A stretch of 64,000 bases of DNA from positions 868,001 to 932,000 of the forward strand of contig OZ238267.1 of NCBI GenBank assembly GCA_965178585.1. Direction: 5' to 3'. Under the pieces are notes generated by a model, which worked only from the letters and a program-made list of their open reading frames with translations, searched no databases and had not been told where the DNA came from. This document shows, one piece after another, positions 18,867-27,744 of this stretch. This DNA comes from Marifrigoribacter sp965178585. GTDB taxonomy: Bacteria > Bacteroidota > Bacteroidia > Flavobacteriales > Flavobacteriaceae. The first letter of the stretch is position 1. The number at the start of each line of letters is the position of its first letter. The position numbers were made by a program, and so were the translations under genes.

Positions 18867-19571
18867 ATGTGTACAGTTAGTTTTATACCAATAACAAATG
18901 GAGGTTTTATTTTGACTTCTAATAGGGATGAATCTCCCAATCGTAAAACAATACCACCAGATTTTTATGTTAATAATAATACTAAATTATTGTTTCCAAA
19001 AGATGAATTGGCTGGAGGGACTTGGATAGGCGCAAGTGATAAAAATAGATTAATTTGTCTACTAAATGGTGGTTTTGAACCACATGTTCCAAAAGATTCT
19101 TATAGATTAAGTAGGGGAGTGATTGTTAAAAGTCTTTTAACAGTAAAGAATGCTGTTTCTGAAATTAATAGTTTAAACCTTGCGGGTATTGAGCCATTTA
19201 CTATTATATTGGTTGAGTTTGAAAATGGATTGAATCTTTTTGAATTAGTTTGGGATGGAAATGAAAAACACTTCTCTGAAAAGGAATTGAAACCCATTAT
19301 ATGGTCATCATCCTTATTATATTCTAAAGAAATAAAGAAGAAAAGAGAAAAATGGTTTACAGAGTTTATTGAGGAAATTGAAAGTCCTGATGAAAATAAG
19401 ATTTTATTTTTTCATAAAAATGCAGGTGAAGGAAATGTAAAATCTAATATTGTAATGAATTTGGGATTTGTTCGTACTAAGAGTATCACTCTTTTTAAAA
19501 AGGAAGGAAATACTAAATTAATGAGGTACGAAGATTTACAAACTGATAAAGTAAAAGAATTAGCATTATGA
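18867..19571 (+). CDS. NRDE/TANGO2-family protein
   Basis: A 234-residue NRDE protein. It starts with Met-Cys (MCTVSFIP), the invariant Cys2 of this Ntn-hydrolase-like family, and carries the namesake SNRDE motif at about residues 18-22. The human homologue is TANGO2; the bacterial substrate is unknown. It overlaps the next gene by four bases (ATGA, 19568-19571), so the two are translationally coupled. It diverges from pruA. Confidence 0.88.
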   Translation: MCTVSFIPITNGGFILTSNRDESPNRKTIPPDFYVNNNTKLLFPKDELAGGTWIGASDKNRLICLLNGGFEPHVPKDSYRLSRGVIVKSLLTVKNAVSEINSLNLAGIEPFTIILVEFENGLNLFELVWDGNEKHFSEKELKPIIWSSSLLYSKEIKKKREKWFTEFIEEIESPDENKILFFHKNAGEGNVKSNIVMNLGFVRTKSITLFKKEGNTKLMRYEDLQTDKVKELAL

Positions 19572-20581
19572 TGGGTACTGGAAAAATAATAATTTTGGCT
19601 TATCCAGACACATTTGTTAAAATGAGTAGCGAATGGCAATGCAAAGTAATGCCATTATTAGGACTAGGAACATGGAAGCAAATTAAAGCAGGACATGCGG
19701 CAATGATTCTTATTGAAAATAAAACTGGGAAAGCTTGTTATTATGATTTTGGCAGGTATGTTACTCCTAAAGGAATGGGTAGAGTACGAAGTGCCGAAAC
19801 TGACCATGAATTAATAATCCCCATTAAAGCAAAATTAATTGGAAATGGTCCCTTAGAAAATTTAAACGATTTTTTATTGTGGTTAGATTCAAACCCTCTA
19901 AAAACACATGGTGAAGGAAGACTTTTGGCTTCTGTATGTGAAGAAATTAATTTTACAGAAGCACAAAATTATATATTGAATTTACAAAATAAAGGAAGTA
20001 TTCCCTACGGTGCATTTGTTAAAAATGGTAGTAATTGTGCTCGTTTTGTTACTGAAACAATTTTGATTTCTACAAAGAATAAAAATATTATTAAAAAGTT
20101 AAATCATAATAAACGCTTTACTCCAAGTGCAATTGGAAATGTTGAAAAAGCTGCAAATAGTGCTTTATATGAAGTGTTCGATGGAAAAATAAACAATTAC
20201 TTGGGCTCCGCTTTTAAAGAAAATCTGATTAATTATTTTCATAGACAGAAAGATTCATTCTTATATAAAAAGGCAAGTTCTAAATTGCCAATAAATGGTC
20301 ATAAGTTATCTGGTATTGGAAGTTCTGCTTGGTTTACCATTGAGTTTTTATCAGATTCTAAAGATTTATATCGTATAAATAGATTTAATGAAGCTCATAT
20401 TGTAGATTATGTTGGTTGGTTTAAAACTGAAGATGAATTTGATATTCGAAAAAGTTTTAAATTCACTTATGATTCCCATTGTGAATTTTGTCATGTAATT
20501 CAAAATGGTAAAAAGATTCGGTTTAATAAAATTAAAACATGCCCTGAATTTAGTCAACTTCAAAAAGCTTATTCAGCTTAA
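19568..20581 (+). CDS. Predicted permuted papain-like (NlpC/P60-type) hydrolase, DUF6695-like
   Basis: A 337-residue protein without a signal peptide. The N-terminal half shows KAGHAAMILIE (His near 39), a YDFGRYVTP segment and, later, NGSNCARFVTE (Cys near 158). This His-before-Cys order with a GHA motif is what circularly permuted NlpC/P60 (YiiX-like) enzymes show, so a cysteine hydrolase is plausible but unproven. The family appears to be DUF6695, by recollection. The C-terminal 150 residues have no motif I recognise. ATG 19568 overlaps the NRDE stop; ATG 19571 is equally possible. The 3' end overlaps the convergent DUF3667 gene by 4 bases. Confidence 0.6.
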   Translation: MMGTGKIIILAYPDTFVKMSSEWQCKVMPLLGLGTWKQIKAGHAAMILIENKTGKACYYDFGRYVTPKGMGRVRSAETDHELIIPIKAKLIGNGPLENLNDFLLWLDSNPLKTHGEGRLLASVCEEINFTEAQNYILNLQNKGSIPYGAFVKNGSNCARFVTETILISTKNKNIIKKLNHNKRFTPSAIGNVEKAANSALYEVFDGKINNYLGSAFKENLINYFHRQKDSFLYKKASSKLPINGHKLSGIGSSAWFTIEFLSDSKDLYRINRFNEAHIVDYVGWFKTEDEFDIRKSFKFTYDSHCEFCHVIQNGKKIRFNKIKTCPEFSQLQKAYSA

Positions 20582-21732
20582 TACATTGCTGCAGAAATAG
20601 AGAAAAACAATAAAGCAGATATAGTTGAGCCAATAAAAAACACAAAATTTAAAATAATAAATTTTAAGAATGTGATTAACCTCCCTTGTTTATAAAAATT
20701 TCTAAGTGCTTTATAAAAATAAAATGGACCAATAAAGGTTAATAAAATTGCTAAAAGAGCACCAACATTACCTAATATTAAATCGGGAATATATACTATT
20801 AATGAAGCTAAAAACACAAAGCTAAAAATGTGGAAGATAAAAATTAGGTGTTCCATATAGCTGTACTTTTTGTTGGAGTAAATAATCCAAAAAAATAAAG
20901 CAAAAATTGGAGCGAAAAAAAATAAAAAGAATGGAACTTTTCCCATTAAATAGTTAGCAAATCCCCAAGGATTATCAGAAACTCTCTCAATAGCATCATT
21001 CTTATTGTATAGCCAATTGTTTAATTTTGTTTTGGGATGTTGTAAGCTGTCAAGAGCTTGATAAGAATTTTTTATTTCAGTGTTTTTGTAAAATTTTCTA
21101 TACAGCAGGAATCTTTCAACAACTCTGTTATCCCATCTAATGGTGTCGAGATCTGATTCTGATAAATATGTGGAATTTTGATCTTTTGTTTTAGGGTTTT
21201 CTTCTTTAATAATGTTTGTGGTATTTTTTCTAATGGAATCAAGAACTGTTTTAAGTGAGTCTATCGCTAATGCTTCCTCTCCATTAACAGGAATTTGATT
21301 AATAATGGAATCCAAATTAGTTGTAACATTAATAGGATCGCCGTTTACTTTTACTGCTGATAAATCATTGTCAAAACCTAAACTTGTTGATAGCCCTTGT
21401 ATTAAAAAGTAAATAATAGAAACGCTTAAAAAAAAACGAAAAGGGTTTGCGTATTTTAATCGTTGTCCCTCAACATAATTTCTTGTAATAATACCTGGCT
21501 TAAATAATAAGTCTTTTAAAGTATATCTTAAACGAGAATCATAAGTAAAAATGCTACTGAAAAATTCATCGAAAAAATCTTTTAATGAAAGCTGCTTGGT
21601 GCTATTTAGTTGAGAACAATTAGAACAATATTTGTCAGTTAAGTTTAATGGGTGACCACAGTTAAGACATTTATTGCCTTTGTAGATGGCAGCCTTTCTG
21701 CTTTTACTCTTAATAAGTTTTTTTGAACCCAT
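20578..21732 (-). CDS. DUF3667 zinc-ribbon membrane protein
   Basis: A 384-residue protein. An N-terminal zinc ribbon (CLNCGHPLNLTDKYCSNC, two CxxC pairs at about 22-39) is followed by the conserved DUF3667 block with YDSRLRYTLKDLLFKPG and ANPFRFFLSVS. Then comes a soluble loop (about 120-245) and four further hydrophobic segments at the C-terminus. An inner-membrane location is expected; function is unknown for the family. A stem-loop (21742-21774) precedes the gene. Confidence 0.8.
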   Translation of the reverse strand: MGSKKLIKSKSRKAAIYKGNKCLNCGHPLNLTDKYCSNCSQLNSTKQLSLKDFFDEFFSSIFTYDSRLRYTLKDLLFKPGIITRNYVEGQRLKYANPFRFFLSVSIIYFLIQGLSTSLGFDNDLSAVKVNGDPINVTTNLDSIINQIPVNGEEALAIDSLKTVLDSIRKNTTNIIKEENPKTKDQNSTYLSESDLDTIRWDNRVVERFLLYRKFYKNTEIKNSYQALDSLQHPKTKLNNWLYNKNDAIERVSDNPWGFANYLMGKVPFFLFFFAPIFALFFWIIYSNKKYSYMEHLIFIFHIFSFVFLASLIVYIPDLILGNVGALLAILLTFIGPFYFYKALRNFYKQGRLITFLKFIILNFVFFIGSTISALLFFSISAAMY

Positions 21733-21741
21733 GTAGTAAAT

Positions 21742-21774
21742 ATACTATTTTTGATTTTGTAATAAAAATAGTAT
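21742..21774. repeat. Perfect 11-bp inverted repeat upstream of the DUF3667 gene
   Basis: ATACTATTTTT (21742-21752) and AAAAATAGTAT (21764-21774) with an 11-base loop. It lies between the stop of the 148-residue protein and the DUF3667 start, without a following T-run, so it may be a leader hairpin rather than a terminator. Confidence 0.45.
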
Positions 21775-21785
21775 TTACCTGAAGG

Positions 21786-22232
21786 TTATATAATTTTATT
21801 AAAAACTAATGATTTTCGTTTAAAGTTGAGTAGTATTGTTAAATAATCTCCTTTTCTTATTCTTTCAATCTCTTCGTCATTGATATCAAAACTAATCTGA
21901 GTGATGTGTTTAAATGTTTTACCAAACAGATCAGATTTTATTTCTTGAGTATCTGATGATAACTTATATTCTCCATTTTCACCTTTAAAGGTAAGTTTTG
22001 CACCCTCAAATGTTTTAATGTTTACATTACTCAATATGAATGCTTCTAAAAATAAATATCCTGATAGTTCTTGTATTCCAACATTTAATTGACCCTCTGA
22101 AGAAATACCAATTTTTTCTCCTACTAAATCTTCAACAATATTCTCTTCAGCAGATTCAGTTTCTAAATTGTTTTTAGTTTTATTATTTCCTATTGAAGTA
22201 ATTGCATTGCTAATATTTTTAAAAAAACTCAT
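21786..22232 (-). CDS. Hypothetical protein, 148 residues
   Basis: No family recognised. It has no signal peptide. Residues 1-50 are polar and probably flexible (Asn/Glu-rich), followed by a beta-rich domain of about 95 residues (GQLNVGIQELSGYLFLEAF through LLNFKRKSLVF). It starts 10 bases after the PLP decarboxylase stop on the same strand, so it is probably co-transcribed with it. Confidence 0.6.
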   Translation of the reverse strand: MSFFKNISNAITSIGNNKTKNNLETESAEENIVEDLVGEKIGISSEGQLNVGIQELSGYLFLEAFILSNVNIKTFEGAKLTFKGENGEYKLSSDTQEIKSDLFGKTFKHITQISFDINDEEIERIRKGDYLTILLNFKRKSLVFNKII

Positions 22233-22242
22233 GATGTTAAAA

Positions 22243-23616
22243 TTAATTTATTAATAGGTTTTGGTTGTTAGTCACAAAATCTTCTATGGTTTTAAATAAG
22301 TCTAAAATGTCATCTTTAGTGTTAGAAGGATTGATGGTTACTAAACGAATAAAAGTATTCCCTTTTATAGTTCCGAATCCTACTACCAATTCTGCATATT
22401 CATATAATAAGGTACAAAGTTGATCTGCAGGTATATTTTTGTAATTAAAACATATAGAAATTGACTCGTTATAACTATAAAACGTATAATCAGGATGATT
22501 CTTTACATAGTTTCTGGCAATGTCTCCAAGCATAAATTGATTGTCTACAATAGTTTCTAATCCCTTTGTGCCAACAGATTTCCATAATGTCCAAAATTTT
22601 AAAGCGTTATTCCTTCTACCACATTGTAAAGATGTTTTTCCTAAATTAAAATCATCTCCATCCGTTTGGTATAGATAATCAGCTTCCATTGAAAGTGATT
22701 CATATAAATATTTTTTGTCTTGAGTTACCAATACAGAGCAGGTTAAGGGAGTTCCTATCATTTTATGAGCATTAAAGTTAAATGAATTTGAAAGCTCTAA
22801 ACCTTTTACTAAATGTTTGTATTTTTCACTAAAAATAACGCTACCGCAATAAGCACCATCAACATGTAACCAAATGTCATACTTTTTAGCGATTGCTGCA
22901 ATTTCTTCGATAGGATCAAAAGCCCCATAAACAGTCGTTCCTGCTGTGGCGTTTATAAAAAATGGTTTTCTGTTGTTTTTTATATCTTCATGAATAATTC
23001 TTTCTAACTCTTTTGGTATGATTTCACCTTTCTCGTTCGTTTTAATTTTTCTTACTTGTTCAGTTCCAATTCCTATAATAGCTGCGTTTTTTTTAATGGA
23101 ATAATGGCAAGCCTCTGATGTGTATGCATAAATTGGTTCTTGGTAACTTTGATATCTTACTTCTGGACTAATTTTATCTCTAGCCATTAACATTGCGATA
23201 AGATTACTTACAGAACCTCCAGAGGTAATCGTTCCTCCACTTTGTTTAGGGTATTTAATGATTTCACAAACCCGATTTATAATTTCAATTTCAATACCAA
23301 CTTGAGGGCCTGCTACTTTATAAGTATACATGCTATTGTTTAGCAAAACTGCTAATAAATCACCTAAAGTCGCTTTAGGGTTTCTTCCTCCAAAAAGTTG
23401 ATTAAAAAATTTATTGGTTGCTGTTCTTGGAGTATTGAGTACTATTTTTGTTAATACTTTTTCGAATTCTTCTTCTGAAATAGCATCTTCATCTAATGAA
23501 ATACTAATTTGATCCCATAATGATTCAGTTTGTAAAGGTTTTATTACGGGTTCATTTATTTCTTTATCTAATAATTGATTTGCTAATTTTTGAAATAATT
23601 CGAGTTCTCTTTTCAC
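22243..23616 (-). CDS. Group II PLP-dependent amino acid decarboxylase
   Basis: A 457-residue fold-type I decarboxylase of the glutamate/aromatic amino acid/2,4-diaminobutyrate group. Visible are GGTITSGGSVSNL (128-140), HYSIKKNAAIIGIG (171-184), HVDGAYCG (251-258) and the Schiff-base Lys285 in NFNAHKMIG. The substrate is not deducible. The start is GTG at 23614-23616; a -7 box upstream makes a longer form unlikely. It probably forms an operon with the 148-residue protein. Confidence 0.87.
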   Translation of the reverse strand: MKRELELFQKLANQLLDKEINEPVIKPLQTESLWDQISISLDEDAISEEEFEKVLTKIVLNTPRTATNKFFNQLFGGRNPKATLGDLLAVLLNNSMYTYKVAGPQVGIEIEIINRVCEIIKYPKQSGGTITSGGSVSNLIAMLMARDKISPEVRYQSYQEPIYAYTSEACHYSIKKNAAIIGIGTEQVRKIKTNEKGEIIPKELERIIHEDIKNNRKPFFINATAGTTVYGAFDPIEEIAAIAKKYDIWLHVDGAYCGSVIFSEKYKHLVKGLELSNSFNFNAHKMIGTPLTCSVLVTQDKKYLYESLSMEADYLYQTDGDDFNLGKTSLQCGRRNNALKFWTLWKSVGTKGLETIVDNQFMLGDIARNYVKNHPDYTFYSYNESISICFNYKNIPADQLCTLLYEYAELVVGFGTIKGNTFIRLVTINPSNTKDDILDLFKTIEDFVTNNQNLLIN

Positions 23617-23651
23617 AAAGTATTTTTTTAATAAATTTATTAAGAAGTGTG

Positions 23652-23659
23652 CAAAGATA
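23652..23659 (-). promoter_or_regulatory. -7 element for the PLP decarboxylase gene
   Basis: The minus strand reads TATCTTTG, 35 bases before the GTG start. It supports the short start because a longer in-frame form would begin upstream of the transcript. Confidence 0.5.
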
Positions 23660-23739
23660 AATGTTTGTTGTCATTATCTTATTCAAAAACAGCCCAAACT
23701 AAAAGTAATTAACTAAATTGTGTAATGTCTTTAAAACAA

Positions 23740-24996
23740 CTATTGATTATTAATATCGATTGAACTAGCTTTTCCAAGTCCAATTATTCGATCATAGCGA
23801 GCTCCAAGGTCTCTATAATATACTAAAACAGTATATTCGTTTTCTGTTTGCCAATAATTTCCTGAAATAGCACCTTCATCAAGTGTTCCATCTCTATTTA
23901 CTACAACAAATTTGTAGTTATAAAATCCCTGTTTGAACAATCTGTTATTTCTGTAGACATCTGAAAAACTATCATATTCCATAAAAGTTGTTTCATCGAT
24001 TGTCCAATTATTGAAATTACCATACACATGAATTTCTTTATCTTCAATGTCTTCAAAATATTGCAATGCAAAATGTACTCTTGCATAATCCGCTTCAATA
24101 GCATCATTGTTAGTAGGGTATAGTATTCTTACTTGATAATTACCATTGATATCGGGGTTGTAAGTATAAGGTCTATTGAACCTTGCTCCATTAGTATAGA
24201 GGTAGGTGTTGTAAATGTCTGTTAGCTTAATTCTTCTTACGCTAGATGATCCAGCTCTGATATCTTTGTTGTCAAAATATAAAAACTCGTTGCCACCATC
24301 AAAAGTTGCTTCTTTGTCGTACCTATATATTAATTGACTGCCAATTGTATATTGTGGTTTTAAATTGGTAATAGGGGTGTTTAAATTACTGTTTTGTAAT
24401 ATTAATGTATTTACAGTTTCATCAGGGTTAGTAATTTGCAAATTTGGAGAGTCAATAACAAATTGAACAACTTGTTTGGTTTCTATGTGTTTTAGATCTC
24501 TTGCACGTTTAACAAATGCTTCCACCCCAACCACATTTTCATAAACGATAAATTTTCGTGAAAAAACAATTTCACCATTATCATCAAAAATAGAAATCAT
24601 ATAATTTCCGCTTCTTGTTAACCTTCTTGTGTCTCTATTAGGTACAGTCAAGATATAATGAGAATAACTTTGAAGTGTGTTGTAAGAGTTTAGGTATTCA
24701 TAAATCCGAACATCATCAAAACCATTCATATATTCTCCTTTGGATAAATCGCTTAAATTCCAATCAAAGTCATGATGGGTTATTTTATAATAATAATCAG
24801 CTTCATTTCCATTTATATCGTCAAAAGAAAGAAAAAGTTGCTCTCCTAATCTAATAATTGGTAACTGACTTTGTTTTGTGTCACCTGCAAACTGAATAGT
24901 TTTTATGTTTTCTGGTTCTATGATTTCAGAATATTGAGCTATTAATGTGCTTGAAAAAAAAGCGAAAACAATAATAACGGCAAGAGATTTTAACAT
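23740..24996 (-). CDS. T9SS Plug-domain protein (formerly DUF5103)
   Basis: A 418-residue exported protein from ATG 24996, where the signal peptide (MLKSLAVIIVFAFFSSTLIAQ) begins. It matches the DUF5103 family, now named for the T9SS Plug: an N-terminal beta domain with IIEPENIKTIQFAGD, the YYKITHHDFDWN segment, and a C-terminal domain with VHFALQYFEDIEDKEIHVYGNFNNW. In Flavobacterium johnsoniae the Plug protein closes the periplasmic side of the SprA translocon. It diverges from nqrA across 177 bases. Confidence 0.82.
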   Translation of the reverse strand: MLKSLAVIIVFAFFSSTLIAQYSEIIEPENIKTIQFAGDTKQSQLPIIRLGEQLFLSFDDINGNEADYYYKITHHDFDWNLSDLSKGEYMNGFDDVRIYEYLNSYNTLQSYSHYILTVPNRDTRRLTRSGNYMISIFDDNGEIVFSRKFIVYENVVGVEAFVKRARDLKHIETKQVVQFVIDSPNLQITNPDETVNTLILQNSNLNTPITNLKPQYTIGSQLIYRYDKEATFDGGNEFLYFDNKDIRAGSSSVRRIKLTDIYNTYLYTNGARFNRPYTYNPDINGNYQVRILYPTNNDAIEADYARVHFALQYFEDIEDKEIHVYGNFNNWTIDETTFMEYDSFSDVYRNNRLFKQGFYNYKFVVVNRDGTLDEGAISGNYWQTENEYTVLVYYRDLGARYDRIIGLGKASSIDINNQ

Positions 24997-25095
24997 CTTT
25001 AATATATTTAAGAGGTTAAATATAAGCAATTATTGTACCTAAAATAAAGGCTTTTACTTTGTATTTTCTTTTAAAAAGAAAATTATAATAAATAG

Positions 25096-25111
25096 TATGT
25101 GTAGCCACATA
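25096..25111. promoter_or_regulatory. Inverted repeat at the nqrA promoter (candidate operator)
   Basis: TATGTG, 4 bases, CACATA: a perfect 6-bp dyad ending 7 bases before the nqrA -7 box. It would occupy the -33 region and could block or recruit RNA polymerase. No transcription factor is assigned. Confidence 0.35.
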
Positions 25112-25118
25112 ATTTTTA

Positions 25119-25126
25119 TAAATTTG
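25119..25126 (+). promoter_or_regulatory. -7 element for the nqr operon
   Basis: TAAATTTG matches TAnnTTTG, with 47 bases to the nqrA ATG. Confidence 0.5.
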
Positions 25127-25173
25127 CATACCCAAAAAAACGGGATTTTAAATAGAATTTAAACAAGTATTCT

Positions 25174-26526
25174 ATGTCTAAAGACATTAAGATTAAAAAA
25201 GGTCTTAACATCCGCTTAAAAGGTGAGGCGAGCAAAACTCTTTCAAATGCCCCTCGATCTAGAACTTTCGTTATTAAACCCTCAGAATTTCATTTAATTA
25301 CACCAAAATTAATTGTAAAAGAAGGAGCGAAATTAAAAGCAGGAGATGTTATATTTTACTCTAAGGCTAATGAAGAAATAAAATTTGTTTCTCCAGTTAG
25401 TGGTACACTCGTGAAAATTGAAAGAGGTGCGAAACGTGTAATTACAGAGTTAGTTATTGAAGCTGATCAACAAGATGATTATATAGATCATGGGGTTGCA
25501 AATATTGCTTCAATGAAAGAAGATGAAATAAAAAAACATTTATTAGCAACCGGTTGTTGGCCATTTGTAAAGCAAAGACCCTATGATGTGATTGCTAATC
25601 CAGATGTAAAACCAAAAGCTATTTTTGTTTCAGCATTTACAACCGCTCCATTAGCAGCAGATTATGACTTTACCCTTCTAGGTAAAGAAAAAGAATTGCA
25701 AGCAGCAGTTACTGCAATTAGTAAGCTTACTGATGGTGATGTAAATGTAAGTGTTGGTAAAAATTCAAAAAGTATTTTTGAAGGCTTAAATGACATTTCA
25801 GTTTATAAAATGTCTGGATTGCATCCGGCAGGTAATGTGGGTACTTTAATTAATAAAGTAGACCCTATTAATAAAGGAGAGGTAGTTTGGACTATTACCC
25901 CTCAGGATTTAGTAATAATAGGAGAATTATTAATAACAGGAAAATTTAATGCAGAACGTATTATTGCATTGTCTGGTTCATCTGTAAAAGATCCAAAATA
26001 TTATACAACTAAAATTGGAGCTGAGGTTTCTACCTTTTTATATACTTCAGGATTAAATGAAGAAAATGTAAGGGTAATTAGTGGTAATGTATTATCTGGA
26101 AATAAAATTTCTCCAAAAGGTCATTTAGGATATTATTCAAATACAGTTACTGTGATCCCTGAAGGAGACGATTACGAGCTTTTTGGTTGGGCTGTACCTG
26201 TATTTAACAAAGAGTCTATAACTCGTTCATTAACATTTAGTTGGTTAAATCCTAAAAAAGAATACGCATTAGATACAAATACTAATGGAGAACATAGAGC
26301 ATTTGTTTTAACTGGAAATTATGAGGAAGTATTCCCATTAGATATTTTTCCAATGCAAATATTAAAAGCTTGTATGGTTAAAGATCTAGATAATATGGAA
26401 CAATTAGGAATGTACGAAGTTGCTCCAGAAGATTTTGCCTTAACTGAATTTGTATGTGTTTCAAAACAACCGCATCAAAAGATTATAAGAGACGGTTTAG
26501 ATTTAATGTATAAAGAAATAGGATAA
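25174..26526 (+). CDS. nqrA: Na+-translocating NADH:quinone reductase subunit A
   Basis: A 450-residue peripheral subunit of Na+-NQR, on the quinone-facing side of the complex. The family N-terminus (KIKKGLNIRLKGEA), the KPSEFHLITPKL stretch and the SPVSGTL barrel-sandwich lipoyl-like segment near residue 75 are visible. Full length. It is first in the six-gene operon nqrABCDEF, which oxidises NADH, reduces menaquinone and exports Na+. It diverges from the Plug-domain gene and has its own -7 box and dyad. Confidence 0.96.
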   Translation: MSKDIKIKKGLNIRLKGEASKTLSNAPRSRTFVIKPSEFHLITPKLIVKEGAKLKAGDVIFYSKANEEIKFVSPVSGTLVKIERGAKRVITELVIEADQQDDYIDHGVANIASMKEDEIKKHLLATGCWPFVKQRPYDVIANPDVKPKAIFVSAFTTAPLAADYDFTLLGKEKELQAAVTAISKLTDGDVNVSVGKNSKSIFEGLNDISVYKMSGLHPAGNVGTLINKVDPINKGEVVWTITPQDLVIIGELLITGKFNAERIIALSGSSVKDPKYYTTKIGAEVSTFLYTSGLNEENVRVISGNVLSGNKISPKGHLGYYSNTVTVIPEGDDYELFGWAVPVFNKESITRSLTFSWLNPKKEYALDTNTNGEHRAFVLTGNYEEVFPLDIFPMQILKACMVKDLDNMEQLGMYEVAPEDFALTEFVCVSKQPHQKIIRDGLDLMYKEIG

Positions 26527-26530
26527 CGTT

Positions 26531-27742
26531 ATGGGAATGAAAAACACACTTAATACGTTAAAGAAAAAGTATGAAGGTACTAATATGCAAGCCACATTTG
26601 CTGCATTTCATACCTTTTTATATACTCCAAATGAAACGACTTCAACTGGATCTCATATTAGAGTAGTTGATGATTTAAAGCGAACCATGAATATGGTGGT
26701 TTTAGCGATGGTACCAGTTCTTATTTTTGGAATTTTCAATACCGGGTACCAACATTTTTTAGCTTTAGGAGAAATTGAAAAAGCTTCCAATGGGTTTTTT
26801 AGTGCCACATTTTGGTCTTGGCAAAACTTTACTGAAGGAGCAATAGCAGTATTGCCTTTGGTAATTATCTCTTATGTTGTAGGACTGGGAGTTGAATTTG
26901 TTTTCGCAACCATTAATAAACATGAGGTAGAAGAAGGTTACTTAGTAACAGGAATGTTAGTTCCGTTAATTGTTCCTGTAGATATTCCTATTTGGATGTT
27001 GATTGTAGCTATTATTTTTGGAGTTGTAATTGGTAAAGAAGTATTTGGAGGTACTGGAATGAATATTCTTAATCCTGCATTAACCATAAGAGCTTTCTTG
27101 TTTTTTGCTTATCCAACGTGGATGAGTGGAGATAAAGTATGGGTTTTAGGAGCACAAGAAATGAGCGGACAACCAGATGCTATTTCTGGTGAAACCGTTT
27201 TAGGAGCATTAGCTCAAGGTAGTGAATTTTCATCCTCTTTTGTAATGGATGCTTTCTATGGTTTTATTCCTGGTTCTATTGGTGAAACATCAGCCTTGTT
27301 AATTTTATTAGCAGGTATATTTTTAATATTTACAAAAATAGCAAGCTGGCGAATTATGGTTTCTGCTGTTGCAGGATCATTAGTAATGGGGCTTATCTTT
27401 AATTGGTTTGCATCTTCCGGTGTGATTGCAACTTCTAATAGTTTTTATAGCTTAATGAATACTACATATTGGCATCACTTGTTAATTGGTGGTTTAGCCT
27501 TTGGTATTGTTTATATGGCAACAGATCCTGTTACCGCAACTCAAACAACAAGAGGTAAATGGTTGTATGGGTTTTTAATTGGATTATTAGCAGTTATGAT
27601 TCGTGTTTTTAATCCTGCTTATCCAGAAGGAGTAATGTTAGCAATATTACTAATGAATGTATTTGCGCCAACAATTGATCATTATGTAGTTCAAGCTAAT
27701 GTAAAAAGAAGATTGAAACGTTTAAAAGTTAAAACTAATTAA
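26531..27742 (+). CDS. nqrB: Na+-translocating NADH:quinone reductase subunit B
   Basis: A 403-residue integral membrane subunit carrying covalently bound FMN and part of the Na+ path. It has multiple hydrophobic helices and the GTGMNILNPALTIRAF segment (174-189). The flavinylation site is DAISGET (216-222) with Thr222 as predicted FMN acceptor; the residue before Thr is Glu where Ala is usual. It starts 4 bases after nqrA. Residue 3 is also Met, so the start could be 26537. Confidence 0.95.
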   Translation: MGMKNTLNTLKKKYEGTNMQATFAAFHTFLYTPNETTSTGSHIRVVDDLKRTMNMVVLAMVPVLIFGIFNTGYQHFLALGEIEKASNGFFSATFWSWQNFTEGAIAVLPLVIISYVVGLGVEFVFATINKHEVEEGYLVTGMLVPLIVPVDIPIWMLIVAIIFGVVIGKEVFGGTGMNILNPALTIRAFLFFAYPTWMSGDKVWVLGAQEMSGQPDAISGETVLGALAQGSEFSSSFVMDAFYGFIPGSIGETSALLILLAGIFLIFTKIASWRIMVSAVAGSLVMGLIFNWFASSGVIATSNSFYSLMNTTYWHHLLIGGLAFGIVYMATDPVTATQTTRGKWLYGFLIGLLAVMIRVFNPAYPEGVMLAILLMNVFAPTIDHYVVQANVKRRLKRLKVKTN

Positions 27743-27744
27743 TT

